From Marinobacter gudaonensis (lineage in GTDB: Bacteria; Pseudomonadota; Gammaproteobacteria; Pseudomonadales; Oleiphilaceae): 64,000 nucleotides of DNA. The stretch's first letter is position 1; each line of letters begins with the position of its first letter. The position numbers were made by a program, and so were the translations under genes. Positions 20,220 to 30,540 of the stretch are shown here, piece by piece. The notes below the pieces were generated by a model. The model was given only the letters and a program-made list of their open reading frames with translations, was not told where the DNA came from and made no database searches. Location of the stretch: NCBI RefSeq assembly GCF_900115175.1, contig NZ_FOYV01000001.1, positions 1,116,001-1,180,000 on the forward strand, written 5' to 3'.

Positions 20220-20645
20220 ATGATGTCTGACAGGAAGCAGTTTGTTCTGGTAATGGTGGTCGCCGCCTTGTTCGTCGGCTGGCTGGGCTGGCGTGGTTTT
20301 GAGGTGATCAGCCTCAACGAGCGGCTGAAGGCCGACGACGTGGTGTCCAGTTACCCCTACAAACACCGGGTTCTGCGGGTTGAAGGCGACACCGCCATCA
20401 TGAGCTCGCTGCGGTCACACACCACGTCGACCCATGAGGCTCTGGCAGCAGTGTTTCCGAGCATGCGTAACCTGGGCGACAGCCACCGCGACTGGCAACG
20501 CGCCGAGCGCGAGTTAGCCCAGGTGCAGGCCCGTGCTGGCGACGTGGTTCTGGGCGCTTCCGGGATCGAGCGCATCCGCTGGGAGCTGGATGAAAATTGG
20601 TACCACTTGCAGTCCATGAAATCCAAATACGACACAAGGCTCTGA
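20220..20645 (+). CDS. Hypothetical protein with an N-terminal membrane anchor
   Basis: I do not recognise the family. The product is 141 aa. A single hydrophobic helix (about residues 9-26, FVLVMVVAALFVGWLGW) is followed by a soluble domain rich in Arg, Glu and Ser, ending in a helical segment (WELDENWYHLQSMKSKYDTRL). The likely topology is one membrane anchor with a periplasmic domain. Two adjacent ATGs (20220, 20223) can serve as start. srkA begins 11 bp after its stop, suggesting a shared transcript, but that gives no clear functional hint. Confidence 0.7.
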   Translation: MMSDRKQFVLVMVVAALFVGWLGWRGFEVISLNERLKADDVVSSYPYKHRVLRVEGDTAIMSSLRSHTTSTHEALAAVFPSMRNLGDSHRDWQRAERELAQVQARAGDVVLGASGIERIRWELDENWYHLQSMKSKYDTRL

Positions 20646-20656
20646 TACGCCAACCT

Positions 20657-21673
20657 ATGATTGACGACCCGGCACTGGCTGCCTCACGCCACCCCTACGA
20701 CGCCCTCACTCCGGATGTCATCCTGGATGCCATGGAGGATGCCGGATTTGCTGTCAGCGGGCGGCTGTTTGCCCTGAACAGCTACGAAAATCGCGTGTAT
20801 CAGGTAGGGCTGGACGAGGGTTCGCCGGTCATTGCCAAGTTCTACCGGCCGGGCCGCTGGAGTGAGGAAGCCATCCGTGAGGAGCACGCCTTCACCCTGG
20901 AACTGCTGGACGCGGACATTCCGGTGGCAGCCCCGTTGGAGCTGGCGTCCGGCCGCACGCTTGGTCGACACGGCGAGTTCCGGTTTGCAGTGTTCCCCCA
21001 GCGTGGCGGCCAGGCACCCGACACCAGTGTGACTGATACCCTTTACCGACTGGGACAGTGGCTTGGCCAGATTCACAACATCGGTGCCCGCGAGCCGTTC
21101 CGGCACCGGTCACTGATCTCGCCGCTTGAGGGATTGCTTGAAAGCAACCGGATTCTGCTGGAGGGCGACTGGATTCCGGCAGACCTGCGGCCCGCCTGGG
21201 ACAGCCTGATCCCGGATTTGCACTCGCTGTGCGCGGCCCGGATTGATGAAGCCGGGCCGGTAGAGACACTCCGTCTGCACGGCGACTGCCATGCCGGCAA
21301 CATTCTGTGTCGGGAAGAACAGATGCTGTTTGTGGATCTGGACGATTGCCGCACCGGCCCCGCCATCCAGGACATGTGGCTGCTGCTCAATGGCGACGAC
21401 CAGGAGCGTGGCGCCCAACTGGGGGAGCTGCTCGAAGGCTACGAGATGTTCCGGGAGTTCAATCGGCGGGAGCGCCACCTGATCGAACCGCTGCGCTGCT
21501 ATCGCCAGATCGCCCATTGCGCCTGGCTGGCCAAACGGTGGGACGACCCGGCCTTCCCACGCTTTTTCCCCTGGTTTGCCCAGCCCCGGTTCTGGTCCGA
21601 TCAGATTCTCTCGCTGCGGGAACAGCTTTCCGCCCTGCAGTCGCCGGCCATTTCGGTGCCCGGCCAGTACTGA
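20657..21673 (+). CDS. srkA: Stress-response serine/threonine protein kinase (SrkA/YihE)
   Basis: SrkA is an aminoglycoside-phosphotransferase-like kinase that protects E. coli from stress-induced death. The 338-aa product matches the family: N-terminus PYDALTPDVILDAMEDAG, the catalytic loop LHGDCHAGNIL (His208 to Asn215) and the metal-binding FVDLDDCRTGP (Asp227 to Asp230). ATG 20657 starts the conserved region; an upstream in-frame start overlaps the previous gene and is discarded. In E. coli srkA precedes dsbA, which is not seen here. Confidence 0.93.
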   Translation: MIDDPALAASRHPYDALTPDVILDAMEDAGFAVSGRLFALNSYENRVYQVGLDEGSPVIAKFYRPGRWSEEAIREEHAFTLELLDADIPVAAPLELASGRTLGRHGEFRFAVFPQRGGQAPDTSVTDTLYRLGQWLGQIHNIGAREPFRHRSLISPLEGLLESNRILLEGDWIPADLRPAWDSLIPDLHSLCAARIDEAGPVETLRLHGDCHAGNILCREEQMLFVDLDDCRTGPAIQDMWLLLNGDDQERGAQLGELLEGYEMFREFNRRERHLIEPLRCYRQIAHCAWLAKRWDDPAFPRFFPWFAQPRFWSDQILSLREQLSALQSPAISVPGQY

Positions 21674-21705
21674 GTTCACACACATTTTTCTGAAACGAGG
21701 TAGGC

Positions 21706-22074
21706 ATGAGCCAGAGCGAGGCCCGCTACACTGTTCGCAGCCTGATTATTACGGCACTGGTGGCCGTAATCGGCACGGTTACGGTGCTGGAAATGAGCGG
21801 CAGGATCGACCATTCCGACAACAAGGACCATGTGCCAGTGGGCGACTTCACGGCCATTCACGTGACCGAAGGCGAGACCTTCCGCATGTCACCAAAAGCC
21901 TCGGAGCTGCACGCTGTATGCGAGAACGGGTACCTGGCCATCGCCGCCGACGTGGACCCGTCTTTCCGCGGCATCCTGGTGGATTACAAGAATCGTGGGG
22001 TTCGCTGCCGTCGGCCCGCGCCCACGGCACCCGCGGTGCCGGATCAGCCGGAGGCCAGCGCCCGCAATGAGTGA
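21706..22074 (+). CDS. Small membrane-anchored hypothetical protein
   Basis: The 122-aa product has one N-terminal membrane helix (about residues 12-29). A short periplasmic domain follows with two cysteines and a VGDFTAIHVTEGETFRM beta-rich segment, then a Pro/Ala-rich tail. A GAGGTAGG ribosome site precedes ATG 21706. It overlaps cmoA by 8 bases, so it is probably co-translated with cmoAB. No family is recognised and no function is proposed. Confidence 0.7.
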   Translation: MSQSEARYTVRSLIITALVAVIGTVTVLEMSGRIDHSDNKDHVPVGDFTAIHVTEGETFRMSPKASELHAVCENGYLAIAADVDPSFRGILVDYKNRGVRCRRPAPTAPAVPDQPEASARNE

Positions 22075-22846
22075 ATCGCGCAAGCCCCACAGCCCACTGG
22101 AACAGCTCACCGACCGGCTTTTCGCCACCGAACGCAAACCCGAGGATTTCCGGTTTGACGCGTCCGTGGCCCGTGTATTCCCGGACATGATCCGGCGCTC
22201 GGTACCCGGCTACACCACTGTCATCCCTATGATTGAGGTGATCACCGAGCAGTATGCACAGCCTGGTTCGCATTGTTATGACCTGGGCTGTTCCCTGGGT
22301 GCCTCCACCCTGGCCATGCGCCACGGCATCCGCCACACGGATTGCACCCTGGTGGGCGTGGACAATTCCAGTGCCATGATCGAGCGCTGCGAACATTACA
22401 TAGCCCTGGACGACAGCCCGCTGCCGGTACACCTGCGCTGTGAGGACATTCTGGACACGGAGCTGATGGACGCGTCGGTCACCACCCTGAATTTCACCCT
22501 GCAGTTTGTCGACCCTGGAAAGCGCGCCGGCCTGCTGAGCCGGATCGCCGAGGCGACGCGCCCGGGCGGTGTGCTGATTCTCTCCGAGAAAATCCGCTTC
22601 GAATCCGACGCAGAACAGTCCATCCAGACCCGACTGCACCACGAATTCAAACGGGCCAACGGTTACTCGGACCTGGAAATCAGCCAGAAACGCACGGCCA
22701 TCGAACAGGTGCTGATTCCGGAAACTCTCGAGGCTCATCGCTCGCGTCTGTTGGCCGCTGGCTTCGACCAGGTTCTGGTGTGGTATCAGTGTTTTAATTT
22801 CGTTTCCATGCTGGCACTAAAGGCCGGCCCGACCGACAGCGAATAA
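22067..22846 (+). CDS. cmoA: Carboxy-S-adenosyl-L-methionine synthase
   Basis: CmoA makes carboxy-SAM from SAM and prephenate, the donor CmoB uses on tRNA. The 259-aa protein has the SAM-binding motif YDLGCSLGAST and the family segments FRFDASVARVFPDMIRRSVPGY and LNFTLQFVDP. ATG 22067 begins the conserved N-terminus and overlaps the preceding ORF. cmoB follows after 2 bp, as in other gammaproteobacteria. Confidence 0.96.
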   Translation: MSESRKPHSPLEQLTDRLFATERKPEDFRFDASVARVFPDMIRRSVPGYTTVIPMIEVITEQYAQPGSHCYDLGCSLGASTLAMRHGIRHTDCTLVGVDNSSAMIERCEHYIALDDSPLPVHLRCEDILDTELMDASVTTLNFTLQFVDPGKRAGLLSRIAEATRPGGVLILSEKIRFESDAEQSIQTRLHHEFKRANGYSDLEISQKRTAIEQVLIPETLEAHRSRLLAAGFDQVLVWYQCFNFVSMLALKAGPTDSE

Positions 22847-22848
22847 CC

Positions 22849-23841
22849 ATGACGGAGTTCAACTGGCGCAACCGCTTCGACCCGCTGCTCGACACCCTGG
22901 TCGCCGACGGCCTCGGCGCCTGGGCCGAGACGCTGCAGGCTCAGCTGATACGGCGTTTTGATGATCAACCCCACGGTGACCTGCCACGCTGGCAGGCGGC
23001 ACTGGATCGGCTGCCCGCGCTCGCCAATGTGAGCGCCCACCTCGACCGATCCGCCCTCACCCTGACCAGCCCGCGTCCGCTGACAGCGGAAGAGCAAAAC
23101 CAGCTGGAACAGGGTCTGCGAGGCCTCATGCCCTGGCGTAAGGGTCCATTCGATTTCTTCGGCACGCACATTGATACCGAGTGGCGTTCGGACTGGAAAT
23201 GGGATCGGGTGGCTCCCTACCTGTCCAACCTGTCCGGGCGACGGATACTGGACGTTGGCTGCGGCTCCGGCTATCACTGCTGGCGCATGTTTGGCGAAGG
23301 CGCTGGCCGGGTGATCGGCATCGACCCGGGACTACTGTTCCTGTTCCAGTTCCTGAGCGTCAAAGATTACCTCGGCGACGTGCCGGTGGACCTCCTGCCG
23401 ATCCGGATGGAAGACATGCCAGCGGATCTGGAAGCCTTCGACACCACCTTCTCCATGGGCGTGCTCTATCACCGCCGATCGCCGCTGGATCACCTGCTCG
23501 AGCTTAAGGGCACGCTCAGACGTGGCGGCGAGCTGGTGCTGGAAACACTGGTGGTCGAAGGCCCGGAAGGCTTCAGCCTGATGCCTGAGGATCGCTATGG
23601 CCAGATGCGCAACGTGTGGTTCCTGCCCAGCTGCGACACCTTGCTGCGCTGGCTTGACCGTACCGGTTTCCGCAATGCCCGGGTGGTGGACGTAACCGCC
23701 ACCACCACCGATGAACAGCGTACGACGGACTGGATGCGCTTCAACTCCCTGCAGGATTTCCTGGACCCGAACGATCCCACGCGTACCGTGGAGGGCTATC
23801 CCGGCCCGCTCCGCGCCACAGTGATTGCCGAAAAACCCTGA
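22849..23841 (+). CDS. cmoB: tRNA U34 carboxymethyltransferase
   Basis: CmoB transfers the carboxymethyl group from carboxy-SAM to 5-hydroxyuridine at the wobble position, giving cmo5U in tRNAs that read several codons. The 330-aa protein has the methyltransferase motif RILDVGCGSGYHCWRM, and PWRKGPFDFFGTHIDTEWRSDWKWDR is typical of CmoB. It directly follows cmoA. It converges with purA; the hairpin between them has its T-run only on the purA side. Confidence 0.96.
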   Translation: MTEFNWRNRFDPLLDTLVADGLGAWAETLQAQLIRRFDDQPHGDLPRWQAALDRLPALANVSAHLDRSALTLTSPRPLTAEEQNQLEQGLRGLMPWRKGPFDFFGTHIDTEWRSDWKWDRVAPYLSNLSGRRILDVGCGSGYHCWRMFGEGAGRVIGIDPGLLFLFQFLSVKDYLGDVPVDLLPIRMEDMPADLEAFDTTFSMGVLYHRRSPLDHLLELKGTLRRGGELVLETLVVEGPEGFSLMPEDRYGQMRNVWFLPSCDTLLRWLDRTGFRNARVVDVTATTTDEQRTTDWMRFNSLQDFLDPNDPTRTVEGYPGPLRATVIAEKP

Positions 23842-23876
23842 TTCGGTCAATCTGAACACCAATTCGGTAAAGCTAC

Positions 23877-23910
23877 AAAAAAAACCGCCGTGCCTTTCGG
23901 CAGGGCGGTT
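23877..23910 (-). terminator. Intrinsic terminator of purA
   Basis: Nested stems AACCGCC/GGCGGTT and TGCC/GGCA close a TTTC loop and are followed on the minus strand by eight T's. It lies just after the purA stop. Confidence 0.9.
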
Positions 23911-23928
23911 CATTTGAAGCCGTGGCGA

Positions 23929-25233
<1,305 letters not shown>

Positions 25234-25306
25234 TCAATGCGGCTGCCCGGCGGGCAGGCGTTTCGCAAGTTTTCCTGTAAATGGATTCACCGAAGCCCCG
25301 CAGGGA

Positions 25307-26488
25307 TCAGCCCAGCTTCTGCACGACCCACTGGCCGCCCTGTTTCACCAGTTTCCGGTCGCAACCCTTGAGCGCCGGATCGGTGTCCTTGTCCTCCGGT
25401 AACGCACGGACAACGGTTTCTGTCATTCTCAGGCCGGCAATCACGCCGTCCAGGGCGGGATCGTCATCGGCCGGCGCCCAAACGGCACCGTGTCGGCTGC
25501 TAACACGCTCGCCCAGGGACACCAGCGCCCGGATATCCAGGCTGAAGCCGGTCGCTGGCCGAGCCCGCCCGAAGTCGCTGCCAATGGCATCGTAGCGGCC
25601 ACCCTTGGCAACCGCGTCGCCATGGCCAGGAACGTAGGCCGCAAACACCAGGCCGGTGTGGTAGTTGTAGCCCCGAAGCTCACAAAAATCGAAGCCGAAA
25701 CCGATCTCAGGGTACTCCCTCGCCAGCATGTCGGAGACCCGCCCGAGTTGCTCCAGGGCCGCATCCAGGCTATCGGAGCCACCCTCGAGAATGCGGCGGG
25801 CGTCGCTGAGCGCTTCCGGTCCACCACTCACCCGGGCCAGCTCCCGCAGGCGGGCGCCGGCAGAACCTGGCTTGCAGTCACCCAGCAGCTGGTCGAGCTC
25901 GGGCACCGACTTGCGCGCCATGGCGTCGAAAATCGCGGCTTCCGTGTCGCGATCAAAATTCGCGTCGCCGATAAGACTCTCGTAGATGGAAACGTGGGCC
26001 AGATCAAGATGCACCCTGGGCAGTCCTGCCACCCTCAGGCTCTCCAGCATCAACCGTATAACTTCCATGTCGGCGGCTTCGGACGCACTGCCAAACAACT
26101 CGCAACCTGCCTGGATCGGCGTGCGGCCGGTCAGCATATGGCGGGGGCGAGTATGCAGCACGTGGCCGGCGTAACAAAGGCGGGTGATACCCTCTTCCGC
26201 AAGAGTATGGGCATCGATGCGCGCAGCCTGCGGCGTCATGTCTGCCCTTACACCCATCATCCGGCCGGTCAGCTGGTCGGTCAGCTTGAACGTCTGCAGT
26301 TCCAGATCGTTGCCGGTGCCGGTAAACAGGGATTCGAGGTATTCGATAAGCGGCGGGATGACCAGCTGATAGCCCCAGCGCTGGCAGGTATCCATTACAT
26401 CCCGGCGCAGGGATTCGATCCGTCCGGCCAGCGGCGGCAGAATATCCTCTACCCCGTCCGGCAGTAACCAGCGATCAGATACTGTCAT
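25307..26488 (-). CDS. hisZ: ATP phosphoribosyltransferase regulatory subunit
   Basis: HisZ is a histidyl-tRNA-synthetase-like protein without charging activity that pairs with the short form of HisG at the start of histidine synthesis. The 393-aa sequence has the class II core: LPDGVEDILPP at the N-terminus, motif-2-like MTPQAARIDAH with a GRTPIQAGCELFG segment, and FGFDFCELRGYNYHTGLVFAAY. The hflC-hisZ-purA order is shared with Pseudomonas. A short-form hisG must lie elsewhere. The gene starts after the strong hflC terminator, so it needs its own promoter in 26489-26620, which I could not pinpoint. Confidence 0.93.
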   Translation of the reverse strand: MTVSDRWLLPDGVEDILPPLAGRIESLRRDVMDTCQRWGYQLVIPPLIEYLESLFTGTGNDLELQTFKLTDQLTGRMMGVRADMTPQAARIDAHTLAEEGITRLCYAGHVLHTRPRHMLTGRTPIQAGCELFGSASEAADMEVIRLMLESLRVAGLPRVHLDLAHVSIYESLIGDANFDRDTEAAIFDAMARKSVPELDQLLGDCKPGSAGARLRELARVSGGPEALSDARRILEGGSDSLDAALEQLGRVSDMLAREYPEIGFGFDFCELRGYNYHTGLVFAAYVPGHGDAVAKGGRYDAIGSDFGRARPATGFSLDIRALVSLGERVSSRHGAVWAPADDDPALDGVIAGLRMTETVVRALPEDKDTDPALKGCDRKLVKQGGQWVVQKLG

Positions 26489-26623
26489 GAGATTCCGTTG
26501 TCCGTTTTATCCGCACCAGCGCTGATGGCCCAGCACTGACAAAGAGGGATCACACAGGATTTAAGGCGTCACCGGGCCAAAAACCCGGCACAAAACCGCC
26601 AGAATTTTACACGGTTGGCGGGC

Positions 26624-26657
26624 ACAAAAAAACCGGAATACGAGGGTATTCCGGTTT
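26624..26657 (-). terminator. Intrinsic terminator after hflC
   Basis: A 12-bp perfect stem (AAACCGGAATAC with GTATTCCGGTTT) closes a 4-nt loop and is followed on the minus strand by a run of seven T's. It separates the hfl genes from hisZ-purA. Confidence 0.93.
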
Positions 26658-26678
26658 TATTGGCCTCACGAAGGGCGT

Positions 26679-27554
26679 TTATTTCGCGCCTTGGGGATCC
26701 CGCAGGTACTTCATGAATTCGCCTTCGGAGTCGATCACCATGATGTCGTCCTTGTTGGCGAACGAGTTCTGGTAGGCCGCCAGACTCCGATAGAAGCTGA
26801 AGAACTCGCTGTCCTGGCTGTAGGCGTCCGCGTAGATCTGGGCAGCTTGACCGTCACCCTCACCGCGCAGTTTTTCGGACTGCGAGAAAGCTTCGGCCAG
26901 GATCACCGTTCTCTGGCGGTCGGCATCGGCGCGAATACCTTCGGCCAGCTCACGACCCCGCGAACGGTATTCCTGGGCCAGTTTCTCCCGCTCGGTCGCC
27001 ATGCGGCGGTAGACGTTGTCACGCACCTGCTCGGGCAACTCGATGGCCTTTACCCGGATGTCCAGCACCCGGATACCGAATTCGCTGACCGACGTCTGAT
27101 TGACCAGATCTTTCAGCTTGGCCATCAGTTCATCCCGCTGGCCGGACACGACCTCGTGCATGGTGCGCACACCAAACTCGTTACGCAGGCCGTTGTCTAC
27201 CCGCGACAGCAAAAGATCCTGGGCGCGGAATTCGTCGCCACCTGTGGCCCGGTAGAAGGTATCAACGTCGGCAATCTGCCACGCGATGTAGGAATCCACA
27301 TCAAGCGGCTTTTTCTCGACGGTCAGGTACTGTCGCGCTGGCAGATCCATGGTCAGAACCCGCACGTCGAACTTGCGCACTTCGTCGATCACCGGGACCT
27401 TGAAATGCAACCCTGCCGGGATGTTGGTCTCTATCAGCTCACCAAACCGAAGCAAAACGCCGCGATGGGTTTCCGGGATAATGTATACGCTCGACGAAAC
27501 CAGCAACAGAATGATGAGGGTGCCAGCGAGACCGATAATGCTTTTGGGACCCAT
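26679..27554 (-). CDS. hflC: Modulator of FtsH protease HflC
   Basis: HflC, with HflK, forms the periplasm-facing SPFH/prohibitin cage around the membrane protease FtsH. The 291-aa protein has one N-terminal membrane helix (about residues 5-25), the IPETHRGVLLRFGEL start of the SPFH domain, and a long coiled-coil region with EYRSRGRELAEGIRADADRQRTVILAEA. It starts 2 bp after the hflK stop, the usual tight coupling. Confidence 0.96.
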   Translation of the reverse strand: MGPKSIIGLAGTLIILLLVSSSVYIIPETHRGVLLRFGELIETNIPAGLHFKVPVIDEVRKFDVRVLTMDLPARQYLTVEKKPLDVDSYIAWQIADVDTFYRATGGDEFRAQDLLLSRVDNGLRNEFGVRTMHEVVSGQRDELMAKLKDLVNQTSVSEFGIRVLDIRVKAIELPEQVRDNVYRRMATEREKLAQEYRSRGRELAEGIRADADRQRTVILAEAFSQSEKLRGEGDGQAAQIYADAYSQDSEFFSFYRSLAAYQNSFANKDDIMVIDSEGEFMKYLRDPQGAK

Positions 27555-27556
27555 GA

Positions 27557-28756
27557 TTATCTCCCTACTCTGGAGTTAGTCGACTGACGGTTGCGAAGCT
27601 CCCGCATGACCTGGTCGGTGAGGGATTGCAGATCCACCTGCCCGGTCATACTGCCTGCATCGCCAGCGCTTTCATTGCGGCCGGCAGCGGCACCCGCACT
27701 GGAGCGGGTCAGACGATCCAGCGGAAGGTACATCATGTTATTGCCGGACTTGGTATCCACCAGAACTTTGCTGGAGCTGGCAAGCACGTTTTCCATCGCC
27801 TGTAGGTACATCCGGTTGCGAGTAACCTCGGGCGAGCCTTCGTAAACGGCCAGCAGGTCCAGGTACCGGGCAGTTTCACCGTTGGCACGCTCAACCACCT
27901 GGGCCTTGTAGGCCGCTGCTTCTTCAATCATGCGCTGGGCCTGACCTCGGGCCTCCGGCACCACCTTGTTGCGGTAGGTTTCCGCCTCTTCCTTCAAGCG
28001 CTGCTCGTCTTCACGGGCACGCTGTACTTCACGGAAGGCATCCTGTACGGCCTGGGGCGGCTGGGTACTCTCGACGTTCACCCGTACGACCTCGAGGCCG
28101 GCTCCGTACTGCTTGAGGAAATTCTGGAGACGCTGCTCCACGTTGACCGCCAGCTCAACCCGGCCTTCGGTCAGCACCGCATCGAGCGTGGCGCTGCCCA
28201 CTTCGTGGCGGAGCGCACTGTCGGTTGCAAACGCAAGCGCCTGGTTGGAATCACGCACGTTGAGCACGTAATCACGAGCATTGCTGACACGATACTGAAC
28301 CTGCAAATCCACGGTAACCAGGTTTTCATCCTGGGTCAGCATCTGGCCGCTGGATTCCGCTGTCCGGACGTTGGTGACCCGCACCTTGGAAACGCTGTCG
28401 ATCAGCGGCACCTTGAACCTCAGACCCGGGTTCTCAGTCGTGTGGTACTCACCGAAACGCAACACCACCGCCCGTTCCTGCTCGTCCACGGTATAGAAGG
28501 ACTGGAACACGATATAGCCGGCCACCAGAATGCCCGCCAAAGCGAGGATGGCACCGAAGCCACCGGCGCTTCCGCCGCCACTGCCGCTACCGCCGGATTT
28601 ACCGCCTTTGCCACCCAACATCTTGTTGAGCTTGTCCAGACCTTTTTTCAATGCTTCGTCGAGGTCTGGCGGACCCTGATCATTGCCGCGCCGACCACCA
28701 CCGGTTCCCCAGGGATCATTGTCGTTACGGTTTCCACCCGGTTCGTTCCAGGCCAT
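27557..28756 (-). CDS. hflK: Modulator of FtsH protease HflK
   Basis: HflK is the partner of HflC in the FtsH-regulating SPFH complex. The 399-aa product begins with a Gly/Asn-rich cytoplasmic segment (MAWNEPGGNRNDNDPWG) and a second Gly/Ser-rich stretch around residues 50-68. A single membrane helix (about 70-90) and the SPFH domain (VDEQERAVVLRFGEY) follow, then a coiled coil. The C-terminus varies between species. It lies 82 bp downstream of hflX. Confidence 0.96.
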   Translation of the reverse strand: MAWNEPGGNRNDNDPWGTGGGRRGNDQGPPDLDEALKKGLDKLNKMLGGKGGKSGGSGSGGGSAGGFGAILALAGILVAGYIVFQSFYTVDEQERAVVLRFGEYHTTENPGLRFKVPLIDSVSKVRVTNVRTAESSGQMLTQDENLVTVDLQVQYRVSNARDYVLNVRDSNQALAFATDSALRHEVGSATLDAVLTEGRVELAVNVEQRLQNFLKQYGAGLEVVRVNVESTQPPQAVQDAFREVQRAREDEQRLKEEAETYRNKVVPEARGQAQRMIEEAAAYKAQVVERANGETARYLDLLAVYEGSPEVTRNRMYLQAMENVLASSSKVLVDTKSGNNMMYLPLDRLTRSSAGAAAGRNESAGDAGSMTGQVDLQSLTDQVMRELRNRQSTNSRVGR

Positions 28757-28838
28757 AGTGCTCTCCGTTACTGACTTATAGATAGAATGGCTGCAAATAC
28801 TAGGGATTTATGACCGCCCCGGCAATAGCTCACCCGTT

Positions 28839-30137
28839 TCAGGCAGGTCGGGTATCCAGCCGAACTGCGCCTTCCTTCACGCCGGCCCGGCTTAACAGCT
28901 GCAACCAGTCGCGATTCTGCAGGCGAACCTCCAGGACTGAATCGCCGGTGTCGCGGTGCTCTTCACTGAGCACCGAGCCGGCCTCGTGCAACAGCGCCCG
29001 CAACTTGCCATCCGCTGGCCCGAGCAACACAAAGTGATGCACCACGTCCTCGGCCAGGCGCTCGACGATGGCGTCATAGAGGCCATCAAGACCTTCACCG
29101 GTAACCGCCGAAACCCAGGCCCGCACCGGTATGCCGTCCTCGTTGCGCTCTACCCGGGGTGTAAAATTCTCCAGCAGGTCGATCTTGTTGAACACCTGCA
29201 GTACCGGTATGCCGTCGGCGCCAATTTCCGCCAGTACTTCTTCCACCTGCTCCATGTTCTCGTCACGACGTTCATCATGGCTGTCGATAATGTGCAGCAG
29301 CAGGGTGGCTTCGGTGGTTTCCTCCAGTGTCGCCCGGAACGCTTCCACAAGCTTGTGTGGCAGATGCCGGATGAAGCCCACGGTATCGGCCATTACGACC
29401 GGCCCGATATCCGGAAGTTCCAGTCGCCGTAGCGTTGGGTCCAGGGTCGCAAACAGCTGGTCTGCAGCATATACGGAGGAGGTGGTAATACGGTTGAACA
29501 GCGTCGATTTGCCGGCGTTGGTGTAACCCACGAGGGACACCGTTGGGATGTCCGCTCGCTGTCGCGCCCGTCGGCCCTGATTACGCTGCTTGCGAACTTT
29601 CTCCAGGCGCTTGTGAATGGACTTTATGCGCTCTCTCAGCAAGCGGCGGTCCGTCTCAAGCTGGGTTTCACCCGGACCCCGAAGCCCAATGCCGCCCTTT
29701 TGACGCTCCAGGTGGGTCCAGCCCCGAACCAGGCGCGTGGACATATGTTCCAGCTGGGCCAGCTCTACCTGCAGCTTGCCCTCGTGGGTTCGGGCGCGCT
29801 GGGCAAAGATATCCAGGATTACGCCGGTGCGATCAAGTACACGGCACTTGAGCTCCTGTTCGATATTGCGCTCCTGCCGGGGGCTCAATGCGTGATTGAA
29901 AAGCACCACATCGGCCTCGTGAGCCGCGACAGCGTCCCGCACTTCCTCCAGCTTGCCTTCGCCCACAAAGAACCGGGGGCTTGGCTGCTTGCGGGAGCCG
30001 GTAACGGTACCGACCGGATCCACCCCCGCGGAAGTGACCAGTTCCCGGAACTCGCCGGGATCTTCCGACCCATCGTGGTCGGTGAAATCGATGTGGACAA
30101 GGATGGCGCGCTCGCCGACATCTGGACGTTCAAACAA
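28839..30137 (-). CDS. hflX: Ribosome-associated GTPase HflX
   Basis: HflX rescues or splits stalled ribosomes, for example under heat. The 432-aa protein has the HflX N-terminal domain with NHALSPRQERNIE and GPGETQLETDRR, then a GTPase domain with P-loop GYTNAGKST (204-212), DTVGFIRHLP and NKIDLL. The start appears to be TTG 30137, since MFERPDVGERAILVH is the conserved N-terminus and no ATG fits; GGAG lies about 10 nt upstream. A terminator-like hairpin separates it from hfq. Confidence 0.95.
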   Translation of the reverse strand: MFERPDVGERAILVHIDFTDHDGSEDPGEFRELVTSAGVDPVGTVTGSRKQPSPRFFVGEGKLEEVRDAVAAHEADVVLFNHALSPRQERNIEQELKCRVLDRTGVILDIFAQRARTHEGKLQVELAQLEHMSTRLVRGWTHLERQKGGIGLRGPGETQLETDRRLLRERIKSIHKRLEKVRKQRNQGRRARQRADIPTVSLVGYTNAGKSTLFNRITTSSVYAADQLFATLDPTLRRLELPDIGPVVMADTVGFIRHLPHKLVEAFRATLEETTEATLLLHIIDSHDERRDENMEQVEEVLAEIGADGIPVLQVFNKIDLLENFTPRVERNEDGIPVRAWVSAVTGEGLDGLYDAIVERLAEDVVHHFVLLGPADGKLRALLHEAGSVLSEEHRDTGDSVLEVRLQNRDWLQLLSRAGVKEGAVRLDTRPA

Positions 30138-30170
30138 TTGGCATCAACTCCGGAACAATCGAATTAACAA

Positions 30171-30232
30171 GGGTATAAAAACAAACACCCGCGGCCGTCG
30201 GACCCCTTGCAGGGTCTTCCGGAACGCGGGTG
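30171..30232 (-). terminator. Intrinsic terminator after hfq
   Basis: Outer stem CACCCGCG/CGCGGGTG (30186-30193 with 30225-30232) encloses a near-continuous inner stem with GACCC/GGGTC. On the minus strand TTTGTTTTT follows. It lies between hfq and hflX, so part of hfq transcription probably ends here and the hfl genes depend on readthrough or another promoter. Confidence 0.8.
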
Positions 30233-30255
30233 GTAAGGCCGGAAAGCCGGGAGAC

Positions 30256-30507
30256 TCAGTCTTCAGACTCGCCCTCTCCTCCCGGCGCCTGCTGAGGAAT
30301 GCGAACATTACGTGCAGGTACCACAGTGGAAATGGCGTGCTTGTAGACCATCTGGCTGACAGTATTTTTCAGCAAAATCACGAACTGGTCGAAAGACTCA
30401 ATCTGGCCCTGAAGCTTGATACCATTGACCAGAAAGATAGAGACCGGAATGCGTTCCTTGCGCAAGGCGTTGAGGTAAGGGTCTTGTAACGAATGCCCTT
30501 TTGACAT
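30256..30507 (-). CDS. hfq: RNA chaperone Hfq
   Basis: Hfq is the hexameric Sm-like protein that pairs small RNAs with mRNAs. At 83 aa it has the complete Sm fold: [41 protein letters not shown], then the Sm2 segment [16 protein letters not shown], and a short acidic tail (GGEGESED) as in Pseudomonas rather than the long E. coli tail. AGGAG lies 8 nt before the ATG. miaA ends 33 bp upstream. Confidence 0.98.
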   Translation of the reverse strand: MSKGHSLQDPYLNALRKERIPVSIFLVNGIKLQGQIESFDQFVILLKNTVSQMVYKHAISTVVPARNVRIPQQAPGGEGESED

Positions 30508-30540
30508 GTGTTTTCTCCTGTTTTTAGTAAATGCAGATCG

